Source: Nocardia jejuensis NBRC 103114
GTDB taxonomy: Bacteria; Actinomycetota; Actinomycetes; Mycobacteriales; Mycobacteriaceae
Direction: 5' to 3'
NCBI RefSeq assembly: GCF_001613145.1
Contig: NZ_BDBU01000018.1
Coordinates: forward strand, 1-64,000
DNA length: 64,000 nucleotides
Shown here: positions 38,501 to 46,098 of the stretch, in pieces
Numbering within the stretch: position 1 is the first letter of the stretch
Layout of the letters: every line of letters begins with the position of its first letter
Notes under the pieces: model-generated
Database searches by the model: none
What the model was told of the DNA's origin: nothing
What the model saw: the letters and a program-made list of their open reading frames with translations, nothing else
Position numbers and translations under genes: made by a program

Positions 38501-38639
38501 GCTGTTGGGCGCGGATGCGGAAATCACGGCTGCGGCTGTATCCCGGTGGATCGACGGTGTATGCGAACAGAAGTCGCCGACTGCAGCAACGACCACGAAG
38601 ACATCATTCGATCAAGGAGAAACCGCATGGGCGGAATAG
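32517..38639 (+). CDS. Type I modular PKS, terminal module: KS-AT-DH-KR-ACP-TE
   Basis: 2040 residues from GTG 32517; an in-frame ATG at 32526 is an alternative start and the ribosome-binding signal does not decide. N-terminal docking helix, KS (nt 32615-33850), AT (34165-35240; GHSQGEI, YASH: methylmalonyl-CoA), DH (35286-36100; [10 protein letters not shown] and DAAMH intact), KR (36625-37235), ACP (37460-37680) and a thioesterase (about 37885-38580). The TE has GYSAGG with nucleophile Ser about residue 1867, an Asp in LLDTF and a His in DSDHFELL, so it should release the chain by hydrolysis or cyclisation. The KR lacks LDD (WDS instead) and the A-type Trp ([12 protein letters not shown]), and its nucleotide loop is GGLSGLG; it is probably active but of unreadable stereotype. 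The last 13 bases overlap the next gene, whose Shine-Dalgarno lies inside this coding region. Confidence 0.97.
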   Translation: MTVMTNSDTRLVDALRASLIEVEQLRSAHRVVTEPLAIVGMACRYPGGVDSPAALWAMVEQGQDGIGDFPADRGWDTARIYDPEPGVPGKTYTRSGGFLCGAGDFDAGFFGISPRDALEIDPQQRLLLEVSWEALEDAGIDPKSLRGSDTGVFAGAMYHDYGQMEQAGSVISGRVAYTLGLEGPAVTVDTACSSSLVALHLARQAVRAGECELALVGGVTVMATPQMFVEFSRQQGLSPDGRCRSFDAGANGTGWAEGVGVLVVERLSRAKELGHPILAVVAGSAVNQDGASNGLTAPNGPSQQRVIRQALADAGLGVGDVDVVEAHGTGTRLGDPIEAQALLATYGRREDGDPLWLGSIKSNMGHAQAAAGVAGVIKLVQAMRFERMPATLHVKEPSPHVDWASGRVELLTEARDWPRSGRVRRAAVSSFGISGTNAHLILEEPAPNSAPERIHPSTRSLEHALPWVISARTPAALRAQAGRLLEFCAADYSPLTDTAATLSRRSLFEHRAVVIGTDHADLVAGLKSVHAGDTASADAVRTGRVRDTSGRIAMVFPGQGSQWVGMGRELMDSSPIFAEHMRTMDTALSQSVEWSLLEVISGTGEVDAERVDVLQPVLFAVMTSLARLWESVGIRPDVVLGHSQGEIAAAYIAGGLSLEDAVRVVVGRSRAIAEIAGTGAMVSVAAPVERARELIADQGSALSIAAVNGPAATVISGDVGACAALVSRCERENVRARAISVDYASHSPHVERLRDSVIEALAGLTPRTGASDGPVFVSTVTGEAFDTAGLTAEYWFTNLRESVRFDRALATAVVLGCETFVESSPHPVLTTAVEDTLASLDGGADSDKTVVESVRRDDGGWARFLLSAAAVFVTGVDLDWTALTAGPAGHRVSLPPYAFQHRHYWNSARSRSDTAGLGLRPISHPLLGAVMDTPDTDRVLVTGRLSAATTPWLSDHAVLGRTLFPGTGFIELVTAAADQVGCGHVRELTITTPLMPEDTAVRLCALIEEPTAEKTRVIRVYSRPDSEGDVPADLGDTVWTLHAEAVVAPPQPTPPQESAVWPPADATPLDIGDVYDRLAELGYDYGPAFRGLRAAWQRGATVFAEVTLPEEVDRTGYGIHPALLDAAMHASLLTGEELILPMEWTDVALFAPGVSRLRVRAEREGPNSMTVDLTDSAGLPVLRVGAVTGRAVTAAQLGRTGLRDRLFGVEWRDRTLPSQVPAVVTSEWEDVRAGGAPGEAVVLRCPPGSGEPPEAVRETLGRTLAALQWWGEHQDFAEIPLVVVTAGAVGFPAGSGPELSLAPVWGLVRAAQAENPGRVFLVDTDFHNDVDVARIVAAAEPEVVLRGGRARVPRWVSVAGEVTEAEPHSAGAVLITGGLSGLGAETARHMVRAHGVRRLILTSRRGPDAPEADALVAELEQLGARVRVVSCDVSDRESLRRTLSESAFGEPLVGVVHAAGIWDSGTIARLTPEGLDAVLRAKVSGAWNLHELTSDAELSFFVLFSSVGGQILAGGQGGYAAANVFMDALATHRHGLGLPATSMAWGPWQDARMGVEASAQQIARIRDHGLVPLERAEGLDLFDAALATGRPVVAPVRLDRAALRGTAQEIPALLRGLVPPASRSLDPSGRAPGRISLAGLDEPAQQAYLTDLVVSTVRDILGYDDSVVVGPRTALQDLGFDSLSAAAFRNRLRATTGTTLPVTVVFDHPTPAEIATRLLATMTSGASGARAGSDRPLEDTVGGLFAAAVADGRIDAGMGLLRTAAALRPTFSTSDDLREQIRAVRLADGPHRPAIICLSTPAATGGPHQYARFSAAYNGIRPVHALPLPGFAPNQQLPRDLAAAVDVLAAAVRRAAGSEDFVMLGYSAGGLLACAVARHLEVSGSASALRGVVLLDTFAPTSDGMGVPVDQLLTGLYENDSAAVELDGTRLSGMAGWGRLLSDITDPSTESPAVMIRCERPFFSAVSENGDRQPISTTRLTDAQELVSVDSDHFELLGADAEITAAAVSRWIDGVCEQKSPTAATTTKTSFDQGETAWAE

Positions 38640-40468
38640 CCGGTTGGATTTCGTTCGATTCCGACCTGACCCGAAAGACGGAGACCATCGAGGCGATGAC
38701 CGCCGCGGTCGCGCATCGCGGTCCCGATGGTTCCGGAACCTATGTCCGCCGGCACGTGGTCCTGGGACACCGGCGCCTGGCGGTGATCGACGCGGAGGGA
38801 GGTGCGCAGCCGATGCGTGCGCGGACACCCTCGGGGGAGGTGGTGCTGGTCTACAGCGGTGAGATCTACAACTGTCCCGAGCTGCGTGCCGAACTGATCG
38901 CACTGGGCCATACCTTCGGTACTTCCTCGGACACCGAGGTGTTGCTGCGCGGGTACCTGCAGTGGGGTGACTCGGTCGTGGACCATCTCAACGGCATGTT
39001 CGCCTTCGCGATCTGGGATGAGCGCGAGGAGAAACTCGTGATCGTGCGAGACCGGATGGGGGTCAAACCGCTCTACTTCTACCCGACGCCCGACGGCGTG
39101 CTGATCGGCTCCGAACCGAAGGCGATTCTCGCGAACCCACTGGTACGCAAGGTGATCGACACCGACTCTCTGCGGGAGCTGTTCGCGATCACCAAACCGC
39201 CGGGCTGGGCCATCTGGAAGGGCATGGCCGAGGTGCGCCCCGGGACGATGATCACCGTGGACCGGCGGGGTCTGCATGTGCGCACCTACTGGAAACTCAC
39301 GCCGCATCCCCACACCGACGACCAGGAGACCACGGTCGCCCGGGTGCGAGAGTTGTTGGAGGACATCGTCGACCGCCAGTTGCGTGCGGACGTTCCGGTG
39401 TCGGTGCCGCTTTCGGGCGGATTGGATTCCTCGGTGATCACCGCGCTGGCGGCCGCCCGTCTGGGCGAGCAGGGTCGCAAACTTCGTACCTTCTCCGCCA
39501 ATTACCAGCGCCAGGAGTCGATCTTCACACCGGACGAATTGCGCGACAATCCAGACTCGCCCTTCGTTCGTGAGATGGCCGATCTCCTGCAGACCGTGCA
39601 CACCGACGTGATGGTGGACGTCGCAGAGCACAGCGCCCCGGCGGCCAGGCGCGCTATCGTCAGCGCGGCCGACGTCCCGCTCGCCCTGGCCGATCTGGAC
39701 TCCTCGCTCTATCTGTTCCTGAAATCCGTGCGCGCCGAATCGACCGTGGCTCTGGCGGGCACGGTAGCCGATGAACTGTTCGGCGGATACCGGTGGTTCT
39801 TCGACGAGGAATCGGTGCAGGCCGACACCTTCGCGTGGTTGGCGTACCGCAGCGCCTACAGCGGCGATCGACTGGCCGAGCTGGCGCCGCACATGAAAGC
39901 GCGCCTGGATGTGCCGGGCTTCATTCACGACCAGTACGCCGGTGCGGTCGCGGAAGTGGAACAGCTCGGTGACGAGACCCCTGTCGAACGCCGCATGCGG
40001 GAGATGTGTCACATCCATCTGACCCGGCTGGGCCGGATCCATCTGTTCCGGATGAGCCGCGCGTCGATGGCCCTGGGACTGGAGGTCCGCGAACCGTTCT
40101 GCGATCACCGCCTCGTGGAATACGTCTACAACACACCGTGGTCGATGAAGAGTTTCGACGGACGGGAGAAGAGCATTCTGCGGCACGCGACGGCGGATCT
40201 GCTGCCGGAATCCGTCGTGTGGCGAACCAAGAGCCCTTATCCGTCGACGCAAGATCCTCGATACGCCGAGGCGATGCAGCGGCAGCTGCGAGAGCTGCTG
40301 GGGCAGAAGGACAACGCCGTATTCGAATTCTTCGACCGGCAGTGGGTTCAGGACGGGGTGGATATGGCCCCCGATCGCGTTCCAGGCAATGTCCGGGCCG
40401 GGCTGGACCGCGTGCTGAACCTGAGTCAGTGGCTCGAGGTGTATCAGCCCGAAGTCTTACTCGACTGA
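38627..40468 (+). CDS. Asparagine-synthetase-like amide ligase lacking the glutaminase cysteine
   Basis: 613 residues from ATG 38627, chosen because AAGGAGA (38614-38620) lies six bases upstream; longer starts have no such signal. The N-terminal half is the class II (Ntn) glutamine amidotransferase fold (RGPDGSG, GEIYN, SDTEV). The C-terminal half is the ATP-pyrophosphatase synthetase domain with SGGLDSS at residues 263-269 and ADELFGGY. The protein begins MGGIAGW: Cys-2, the glutamine-hydrolysing nucleophile of AsnB, is Gly. AsnB-fold enzymes without this Cys (beta-lactam synthetase, carbapenam synthetase, lasso-peptide cyclases) adenylate a carboxylate and join it to an amine rather than to glutamine-derived ammonia. 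It is coupled to the terminal PKS gene, so an attractive inferred role is amide formation on the released polyene acid or on the aminohydroxybenzoate unit. Function inferred, fold secure. Confidence 0.9.
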   Translation: MGGIAGWISFDSDLTRKTETIEAMTAAVAHRGPDGSGTYVRRHVVLGHRRLAVIDAEGGAQPMRARTPSGEVVLVYSGEIYNCPELRAELIALGHTFGTSSDTEVLLRGYLQWGDSVVDHLNGMFAFAIWDEREEKLVIVRDRMGVKPLYFYPTPDGVLIGSEPKAILANPLVRKVIDTDSLRELFAITKPPGWAIWKGMAEVRPGTMITVDRRGLHVRTYWKLTPHPHTDDQETTVARVRELLEDIVDRQLRADVPVSVPLSGGLDSSVITALAAARLGEQGRKLRTFSANYQRQESIFTPDELRDNPDSPFVREMADLLQTVHTDVMVDVAEHSAPAARRAIVSAADVPLALADLDSSLYLFLKSVRAESTVALAGTVADELFGGYRWFFDEESVQADTFAWLAYRSAYSGDRLAELAPHMKARLDVPGFIHDQYAGAVAEVEQLGDETPVERRMREMCHIHLTRLGRIHLFRMSRASMALGLEVREPFCDHRLVEYVYNTPWSMKSFDGREKSILRHATADLLPESVVWRTKSPYPSTQDPRYAEAMQRQLRELLGQKDNAVFEFFDRQWVQDGVDMAPDRVPGNVRAGLDRVLNLSQWLEVYQPEVLLD

Positions 40469-40628
40469 GCAGTCTCCATTTGTCGAGATGAGTCGCGCAG
40501 AATGTGACCGGCGGTGTCACGCGCGAACTCGTACCGATGATATTTCTTGAATCATTATGCCGCCGATGGTTTATCGGCCATGCCCGAAATACGTGCGCAG
40601 GGCCGTATTTTTCAATTGCTCACGGACA

Positions 40629-40658
40629 GCGACAATTTCGAAGAACGCGCGTTAGTAT
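40629..40658 (+). promoter_or_regulatory. Possible promoter for the VOC/3-hydroxyanthranilate genes
   Basis: GCGACA (40629-40634), an 18-base spacer and TAGTAT (40653-40658) resemble a sigma-70-type promoter about 40 bases before GTG 40694. The surrounding 225-base gap is visibly richer in A and T than its neighbours. It also holds a small GTGAC/GTCAC inverted repeat about 180 bases upstream of the GTG. Matches are partial, so this is tentative. Confidence 0.35.
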
Positions 40659-40693
40659 CGACGCGTCGTTTCAAATCAGGTGGAGGTAAGTCA

Positions 40694-41272
40694 GTGGAAA
40701 GTCAGGAAAACAAAGAGTTCGAGCTGCGTGGTTTCAATCATGTCGGATTGATTTGTGACGACATGGAGCGGACCGTCGAATTCTATTCAGGTGTTCTGGG
40801 TATGCCCTTGGTGAAGACGATCGAGTTGCCCAAAATGCCGGCGGGAGGGCAGCAGTTCGTCTTCGACGTGGGCAACGGCAACGTCCTGACCTTCTTCTGG
40901 TTCGTCAACCGGCCCGGTGCACTGCCGGGCTACTTCAATCCGCCGCCGACCGAGGGGGTGGACGAGGAGAAGTGGCAGACCCGAGTGAGTGCGGTCAACC
41001 ACATCGCGTTCGACGTACCGCCGGAGAAGTTCGAGGAATACCGGGAGCGCTTGGTCGCCAAGGGGATCCGGGTCGATGAGATGAACCACGACAACAGTCC
41101 CTCGACCGTGGCGCAGGATGTGAACCCGGACGTCTTCCACCGCTCGCTCTACTTCCAGGACCCCGATGGCATCCTGTTGGAATTCGCTTGCTGGATAAGG
41201 GACTTCGGCGACGGCGACGTGGCTCACGATCCCCGCCGCGCCACCGACCGCCCCGCGCAGCCGGTCGGCTGA
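40694..41272 (+). CDS. VOC-superfamily metalloprotein (dioxygenase/glyoxalase fold)
   Basis: 192 residues from GTG 40694, preferred over an upstream ATG (40547) because GGAGG (40682-40686) sits seven bases before it and homology-like sequence begins just after it. Two beta-alpha-beta-beta-beta units are recognisable: GFNHVGL opens the first and VNHIAFDV the second, and GILLEFACW closes the protein. The His, His and Glu in these motifs fit the VOC metal-binding pattern of extradiol dioxygenases and glyoxalase I. It lies between an AsnB-like gene and the 3-hydroxyanthranilate genes, so a role in opening or rearranging the aromatic unit, or in resistance, is possible. Neither substrate nor reaction can be read from sequence. 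A strong terminator-like palindrome follows directly. Confidence 0.85.
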   Translation: MESQENKEFELRGFNHVGLICDDMERTVEFYSGVLGMPLVKTIELPKMPAGGQQFVFDVGNGNVLTFFWFVNRPGALPGYFNPPPTEGVDEEKWQTRVSAVNHIAFDVPPEKFEEYRERLVAKGIRVDEMNHDNSPSTVAQDVNPDVFHRSLYFQDPDGILLEFACWIRDFGDGDVAHDPRRATDRPAQPVG

Positions 41273-41278
41273 TTCTCG

Positions 41279-41322
41279 GGCAGAGACTCCGTCGCGCGAC
41301 GGAGTCTCTGCCGTTTCCTTTC
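41279..41322 (+). terminator. Perfect 34-bp palindrome plus T-rich tail
   Basis: GGCAGAGACTCCGTCG (41279-41294), a two-base centre and its exact complement CGACGGAGTCTCTGCC (41297-41312) form a 16-bp perfect stem, followed by GTTTCCTTTC. It begins six bases after the stop of the VOC gene. It fits an intrinsic terminator or attenuator before the FAD oxidoreductase gene, although a dimeric-regulator site is not excluded. Confidence 0.75.
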
Positions 41323-41369
41323 GTGGCGCCCGCGCGGCGCCCGACCGGCCCGTTCGTGGGAAGTGTTCT

Positions 41370-42590
41370 ATGAGGTCGAAATACGATGTGATCGTGGTTG
41401 GCGCGAGATGCGCGGGATCGACCACGGCAATGTTGCTGGCACGCAAGGGATATCGCGTACTCGCCGTCGATCGAGCCACGTTTCCGAGTGACGCGCTCTC
41501 GACGCACATGATCAACGCGCCGGGTGTCGCGGCGTTGCGTCGCTTCGGCCTGCTCGAAGCCGTCATCGCGGCCGGCACTCCGGCGATCGACAAATTCACC
41601 TTCAATTTCGCGCTGGCGGACGGCTCTGTGAGTCTGTCGGGTCGCCCGTTGCCCAGCGATGGCATCCGCACCGGGTACGCGCCCAGGAGAACGCTGCTGG
41701 ACAAGATTCTGGTCGATGCCGCGATAGCGGCGGGTGTCGAAATCCGCGAGGGCTGCACTGTGGACGACCTGATCGTCCAGGACGATGTCGTGGTCGGGAT
41801 CCGCGGGCATGATCGGCGCGGCGGCATCGTGCAGGAACACGCACAGCTGGTGATCGGCGCTGACGGGCGCTCCTCGCGGGTGGCGAAGCTTGTCGGCGCC
41901 CAGGAATATCACACGCAACCCCGGCTGCAATACCAGTACTTCACATACTGGAGCGGGTTGCCCACCGACGGCTTCGAGATCTACAGCCTGCCCTCCCGGT
42001 GCTGGGCCGCGATCCCGACCAACGACGACCTCACCTTGGTCGTGGTCTGCTGGCCACACGCCGAGCGTCACGCCTTCCGCGCCGACATCGAGGGCAACTA
42101 CCGTGCGACGCTGGAACTGTGGCCCGAGTTCGCACGGCGGGTGGATCACGCCACGAGAGTGGAACCCTTCAGCGGCGCCGCCTGCGCCAACTATTTCCGC
42201 AAGCCGTTCGGCCCCGGATGGGCGCTCGTCGGTGACGCGGCATACAACCGGGATCCGATTACCGCACAGGGCATCAGCGACGCGTTCGAAGGGGCGGAAC
42301 TGCTGACCGCCGCCGTGCATTCCCACCTCCACGACAATGCGCCTTTCGAGGTGGCGATGGCCGACTATCAACGAGTTCGTGATCAGCGGCGTCTGCCCCT
42401 GTACGAGCACACAGCCCAACTGGCCCGCCTGCAGGCGCCGTCCCCGGAGCTCGAGCGGTTGCTGCTGGCGGCCCGGAAGGATCAGGACGCCATGGACGGA
42501 TTCGTCAGTGTGGGAGCCGGAACAGTCTCTCCCGCAGAGTATTTCGGTCCTGTAAATGTCACTGAGCTACTGGAACGGGTGGGGCGATGA
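41370..42590 (+). CDS. FAD-dependent oxidoreductase/monooxygenase, geranylgeranyl-reductase-like
   Basis: 406 residues. The N-terminus has a Rossmann FAD loop (VIVVGARCAGS) and the later FAD-binding GD motif appears in GWALVGDAAY, the architecture of group A flavin monooxygenases and related NAD(P)/FAD oxidoreductases. No membrane segment or signal peptide is seen. It opens a four-gene run ending in the ADIC synthase gene and overlaps the next gene by four bases (ATGA). Its setting suggests hydroxylation or oxidative decarboxylation of the 3-hydroxyanthranilate unit, or polyene epoxidation. This family is functionally broad, and halogenase or saturase activity cannot be ruled out from motifs alone. 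A GGGAAG lies about six bases before ATG 41370. Confidence 0.85.
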   Translation: MRSKYDVIVVGARCAGSTTAMLLARKGYRVLAVDRATFPSDALSTHMINAPGVAALRRFGLLEAVIAAGTPAIDKFTFNFALADGSVSLSGRPLPSDGIRTGYAPRRTLLDKILVDAAIAAGVEIREGCTVDDLIVQDDVVVGIRGHDRRGGIVQEHAQLVIGADGRSSRVAKLVGAQEYHTQPRLQYQYFTYWSGLPTDGFEIYSLPSRCWAAIPTNDDLTLVVVCWPHAERHAFRADIEGNYRATLELWPEFARRVDHATRVEPFSGAACANYFRKPFGPGWALVGDAAYNRDPITAQGISDAFEGAELLTAAVHSHLHDNAPFEVAMADYQRVRDQRRLPLYEHTAQLARLQAPSPELERLLLAARKDQDAMDGFVSVGAGTVSPAEYFGPVNVTELLERVGR

Positions 42591-43375
42591 ACCACGACAT
42601 GCAATACAGCGGAAAAGTCGCGATGGTGACCGGAGCCGCCGGCGGTATCGGCTCGGCGATCGTCGCCGAACTCGGCCGCCGGGGCATCTCGGTGGCCGCG
42701 GTGGATCGTGAGGTCGCTGCGCTGACGCGGGTGGCGGAGGCATGCGCCGAGACCGGAGCGCACGTACAGGTGTGCGCCGCCGATGTCGGCTCCACCGCCG
42801 AGATCGGACACCTCGTGGACCGGGTCGAGAACGAACTCGGCCCCATCGAATACCTGGTGAACGCCGCGGGAGTGCTGCACCCTGCCGCCGCGCTGGATGT
42901 CACCGAGGACGAGTGGGATCGAACCTTCGAGGTGAACGCCCGCGGGGTGTACGTGGTCACCTCCGCGGTCACCCGTGCCATGGTGAGTCGATCACGCGGC
43001 GCGGTGGTCACCATCGGCTCGAACGCCTCCCGCACTCCGCGGATGGGGATGGCCGTCTACGCCGCGACCAAGGCCGCGGCCACCATGTACACCAAATGCC
43101 TGGGTCTCGAGGTCGCTCGGTACGGGATTCGCTGCAATGTCGTCTCCCCGGGTTCCACCGACACCCCGATGCTGCGCTCGTTGTGGTCGCAGGGCCATGG
43201 CGAGGAGGCCACCGTGCACGGAGATCTCGACGCGTACCGAGTGGGCATCCCCCTGGGCAGGATCGCGAGCTCCTCGGACATTGCGAACGCGGTCGCCTTC
43301 CTGCTGTCCGATCACGCCCGGCACATCACGATGCACGATCTGACTGTCGATGGTGGGGCTGGTCTCGGTGTCTAG
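42587..43375 (+). CDS. EntA/DhbA-type short-chain dehydrogenase, likely forming 3-hydroxyanthranilate
   Basis: 262 residues of a classical [13 protein letters not shown] nucleotide loop, NAAGV, and a catalytic Ser/Tyr/Lys set in [12 protein letters not shown] followed by YAATKAA. The stretch [13 protein letters not shown] and the ending TVDGGAGLG closely follow EntA/DhbA, the 2,3-dihydro-2,3-dihydroxybenzoate dehydrogenases. Beside PhzD- and PhzE-type genes, the expected substrate is instead trans-2,3-dihydro-3-hydroxyanthranilate (DHHA), oxidised with NAD+ to 3-hydroxyanthranilate. The start overlaps the previous stop (ATGA); an in-frame ATG 12 bases downstream is an alternative. The substrate is inferred from neighbours. 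Confidence 0.92.
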   Translation: MNHDMQYSGKVAMVTGAAGGIGSAIVAELGRRGISVAAVDREVAALTRVAEACAETGAHVQVCAADVGSTAEIGHLVDRVENELGPIEYLVNAAGVLHPAAALDVTEDEWDRTFEVNARGVYVVTSAVTRAMVSRSRGAVVTIGSNASRTPRMGMAVYAATKAAATMYTKCLGLEVARYGIRCNVVSPGSTDTPMLRSLWSQGHGEEATVHGDLDAYRVGIPLGRIASSSDIANAVAFLLSDHARHITMHDLTVDGGAGLGV

Positions 43376-44057
43376 CAATCAGATCGCGCCGCAGGCGCGC
43401 ATTCCCGACATCGACTCCTACCCGATGCCCACCGCATTCGAACTGCCGGTCAACACGGCGCAGTGGGAGGCGGATCCGGCGCGTGCGGTGTTGCTGATCC
43501 ACGATATGCAGCGATTCTTCCTGCGCCCCTTTCCCACCGACGCCGAGCCGGGCCGGACCTTGCTCGCCAACGCGGTGTCGCTACGTGAAAGGTGTTCGAG
43601 CGCAGGCATTCCTGTGTGCTACACCGCGCAGCCCGGCTCGATGACGCCGGTGCAGCGCGGGCTGCTTCGCGACTTCTGGGGACCCGGGATGACAGTGTCC
43701 CCGGCTGATCGGGAGGTGGTCGACGAGCTCGCGCCCTCGGCCCGGGACTGGCGGCTGACCAAGTGGCGCTACAGTGCTTTTCACAAGTCCGATCTGCTCG
43801 AGCGGATGCGAGCGGCCGGACGTGATCAGCTGGTGATCTGCGGGGTGTACGCGCATGTCGGAGTTCTGATCACAGCCTGCGACGCGTTCTCCTTCGATAT
43901 CCAGCCGTTCCTGGCTGCGGACGCGATCGCCGATTTCAGCCTGGACGAGCATCGGCTGGCTCTGGACTACGCGGCCCGCAGATGCGCGATGGTGGCCACC
44001 ACCGAGAGCCTGCTGACCCAGTTGGCGCGTCCGCGCACGCCGGGAGAACAACGATGA
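43368..44057 (+). CDS. phzD: PhzD-type isochorismatase
   Basis: 229 residues from GTG 43368, overlapping the preceding stop by eight bases; ATG 43350 would add six residues. The sequence follows phenazine PhzD rather than DhbB/Ent[14 protein letters not shown] with the catalytic Asp, [28 protein letters not shown] with the catalytic Lys, [10 protein letters not shown], and [15 protein letters not shown]. There is no C-terminal aryl-carrier domain such as EntB has. It should hydrolyse the enolpyruvyl ether of 2-amino-2-deoxyisochorismate (ADIC) to DHHA plus pyruvate. It sits between the ADIC synthase and the EntA-type dehydrogenase, and overlaps the next start as ATGA, so the three are probably made together. 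Confidence 0.93.
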   Translation: MSSNQIAPQARIPDIDSYPMPTAFELPVNTAQWEADPARAVLLIHDMQRFFLRPFPTDAEPGRTLLANAVSLRERCSSAGIPVCYTAQPGSMTPVQRGLLRDFWGPGMTVSPADREVVDELAPSARDWRLTKWRYSAFHKSDLLERMRAAGRDQLVICGVYAHVGVLITACDAFSFDIQPFLAADAIADFSLDEHRLALDYAARRCAMVATTESLLTQLARPRTPGEQR

Positions 44058-46081
44058 ACGGCGATCTGCTGCAGGCGATTCTGACGGACGAACCGCCTCC
44101 GTTCGCGCTACTGCGACGCGCGTGCCCGCGCGGCACCGACCGGATCGACGTGCTGCTGGGTGATATCGCCGAAGCGCGATCGCTGTCCGAGATCGATACG
44201 CTGTGCACGCCGCGGGGGACCGGAGCCCGGCACGACGTGCTCGCGCTGGTGCCCTATCGGCAGATCGCCGAGCGCGGATTCGACTGTGTGGACGACGGAG
44301 AACCGCTGCTGCTGATGAAGATTCGACAGCAGGATCGAATCTCGACGCACCAGGCGCTGAGCGCGATTCCGGTCCGGCCGATCTCGGTCACCGGCGGGCG
44401 TTTCGATCTGAGCGATCGTGAATACGGCGATATGGTGCGCCGGATCCTCGCCGACGAAATCGGCAAAGGTGTGGGAGCGAACTTCGTCGCCAAGCGATCC
44501 TACTTCGCCGAGATCAGCGACTACCGCCCTCAGCACGCGCTGACCCTGTTTCGCCGGCTGCTGGAGGCGGAGTCGGGCGCGTACTGGACCTTTCTCGTGC
44601 ACACCGGCACGCGCACCTTCGTCGGGGCGACGCCCGAACAGCACCTGAATCTGGACCGGGGTGTATTGGCGATGAACCCGATCAGCGGCACGTACCGCTA
44701 CCCGGACTCGGGACCATCGCTGCCCGGAATCCTGGACTTCCTCTCGGACCTGAAGGAGTCCGATGAGCTGTACATGGTGGTGGACGAGGAACTGAAGATG
44801 ATGGCCGGGCTGTGTGAGTCGGGCGGGCGTCTGGTCGGGCCGTACCTCAAGGAGATGAGCAAACTCGCGCACACCGAGTACTTCATCGAAGGCAATACCA
44901 TCCGCCGACCGGCGGATCTGTTGCGTCAGACCATGTTCGCGCCGACCGTGGTGGGCAGTCCGCTCGAGAGCGCCTGTCGTGTCATCAGCCGATACGAGCC
45001 GACCGGACGCGGGTATTACAGCGGGGTCATCGCCCTGATCGGCGAGGACGAGCACGGTGGCGAACGCATGGATTCGGCCATTCTGATCCGTGCGGCGGAC
45101 ATCGACGCCGACGGCCGGATGAAGGTCGCCGTGGGAGCCACCATCGTGCGGCATTCGGACCCCGATTCCGAAGCGGCCGAGACCCGGGCGAAGGCCTCTG
45201 CGGTACTGGCCGCCCTCGGCGCGCAGTCGGCGGCGCGCTTCGCCGACCACCCCGAGGTCGTATCGCTGTTGAACCAGCGCAACGAGAGGGTGTCGCGGTT
45301 CTGGCGCAAGCCCACCGAGGCGGTGACGTCCGTGAACGGCCCCGTCGACTACGGCCGGATTCTGGTGGTGGACGCCGAGGACACCTTCACCGCGATGCTC
45401 GGACACCAACTGCGCACGTTGGGGGCGGTGGTGACGATTCGTCGCTTCGACGAGGACTACGACGTGGCCGATTACGATCTGGTGGTCATGGGCCCGGGGC
45501 CCGGTGACCCGCGTGCCGCATCGAACGGGAAGATCGCCGCACTGCGCCGCACTCTGGATCGGCTGCTGCACGAGAGCCGGCCGTTCCTTGCGGTGTGCCT
45601 GAGCCATCAGGTGCTCGGAGATCTGCTGGGCATGCGTCTGGCCCGGCGGGTGTACCCCAATCAGGGCGTCCAGCGACCAGTTGATCTGTTCGGCAGCGTG
45701 CACCGGGTCGGCTTCTACAACAGTTTCAGTGTGCATTCGGGAACCGACACTCTCTGCCGCCCCGGCATGAGCGGACAGATTCAGGTCTCACGGGACGCGA
45801 CCACCGGCGAAGTCCACGCGCTGCGCGGTCCGGGTTTCTACTCGGTGCAGTTCCATCCGGAATCGGTCCTCACTCTCGACGGCGAGGTGATTCTGGCGCG
45901 GATGCTCTCGGAGCTGCGCTCGGGCGCCGAAGTCGTGTCGTTCGACCGGATTCCGAAACATCGCACCGCCGGAAACCCGCTGCTGAACGGGTTGATCGGG
46001 GAGATTCTCCTGTTGGCGCCCGGCCCGGAATCGGTGCCCTACGATCAGCCCTCGACACTGCGGGCACGGCGGTCCGGCTGA
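44054..46081 (+). CDS. phzE: PhzE-type 2-amino-2-deoxyisochorismate (ADIC) synthase
   Basis: 675 residues from ATG 44054, selected because GGGAG (44042-44046) precedes it by seven bases and it overlaps the isochorismatase stop (ATGA); a longer upstream frame has no support. The N-terminal part is a chorismate-using MST domain ([40 protein letters not shown]). The C-terminal part is a class I glutamine amidotransferase with [20 protein letters not shown] (nucleophile Cys about residue 515) and [10 protein letters not shown]. This one-chain fusion is the PhzE layout. It aminates chorismate with glutamine nitrogen to give ADIC without losing pyruvate, and so commits chorismate to DHHA. An anthranilate synthase is the alternative, but the adjacent PhzD and CLSHQ motif favour ADIC synthase. 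Confidence 0.93.
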   Translation: MNGDLLQAILTDEPPPFALLRRACPRGTDRIDVLLGDIAEARSLSEIDTLCTPRGTGARHDVLALVPYRQIAERGFDCVDDGEPLLLMKIRQQDRISTHQALSAIPVRPISVTGGRFDLSDREYGDMVRRILADEIGKGVGANFVAKRSYFAEISDYRPQHALTLFRRLLEAESGAYWTFLVHTGTRTFVGATPEQHLNLDRGVLAMNPISGTYRYPDSGPSLPGILDFLSDLKESDELYMVVDEELKMMAGLCESGGRLVGPYLKEMSKLAHTEYFIEGNTIRRPADLLRQTMFAPTVVGSPLESACRVISRYEPTGRGYYSGVIALIGEDEHGGERMDSAILIRAADIDADGRMKVAVGATIVRHSDPDSEAAETRAKASAVLAALGAQSAARFADHPEVVSLLNQRNERVSRFWRKPTEAVTSVNGPVDYGRILVVDAEDTFTAMLGHQLRTLGAVVTIRRFDEDYDVADYDLVVMGPGPGDPRAASNGKIAALRRTLDRLLHESRPFLAVCLSHQVLGDLLGMRLARRVYPNQGVQRPVDLFGSVHRVGFYNSFSVHSGTDTLCRPGMSGQIQVSRDATTGEVHALRGPGFYSVQFHPESVLTLDGEVILARMLSELRSGAEVVSFDRIPKHRTAGNPLLNGLIGEILLLAPGPESVPYDQPSTLRARRSG

Positions 46082-46092
46082 CGCCGGACCGC
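46069..46092. terminator. Bidirectional hairpin between convergent genes
   Basis: GCGGTCCGGC (46069-46078) and its exact complement GCCGGACCGC (46083-46092) flank a four-base loop that contains the end of the phzE stop codon. The neighbours converge with only 17 bases between them, so the hairpin could serve both. There is no U-tract. Confidence 0.5.
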
Positions 46093-46098
46093 GGCGGC

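Noticed and set aside
1..38639. Polyol macrolide such as a glycosylated antifungal polyene
   Set aside because: Every visible module has a DH, so no hydroxyl is predicted in the visible part, and no glycosyltransferase or sugar gene is in the window.
38627..40468. Ordinary asparagine synthetase for amino-acid supply
   Set aside because: The glutaminase Cys-2 is Gly and the gene is coupled to the PKS, so a housekeeping role is unlikely.
40504..40689. Small + strand open frame in the gap before the VOC gene, and the longer VOC start at 40547
   Set aside because: The region is comparatively A/T-rich with a promoter-like element, and GGAGG positions the start at 40694.
42587..46081. Phenazine biosynthesis
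   Set aside because: PhzD and PhzE types are present, but no PhzF, PhzA/B or PhzG is in the window and an EntA-type dehydrogenase takes their place.
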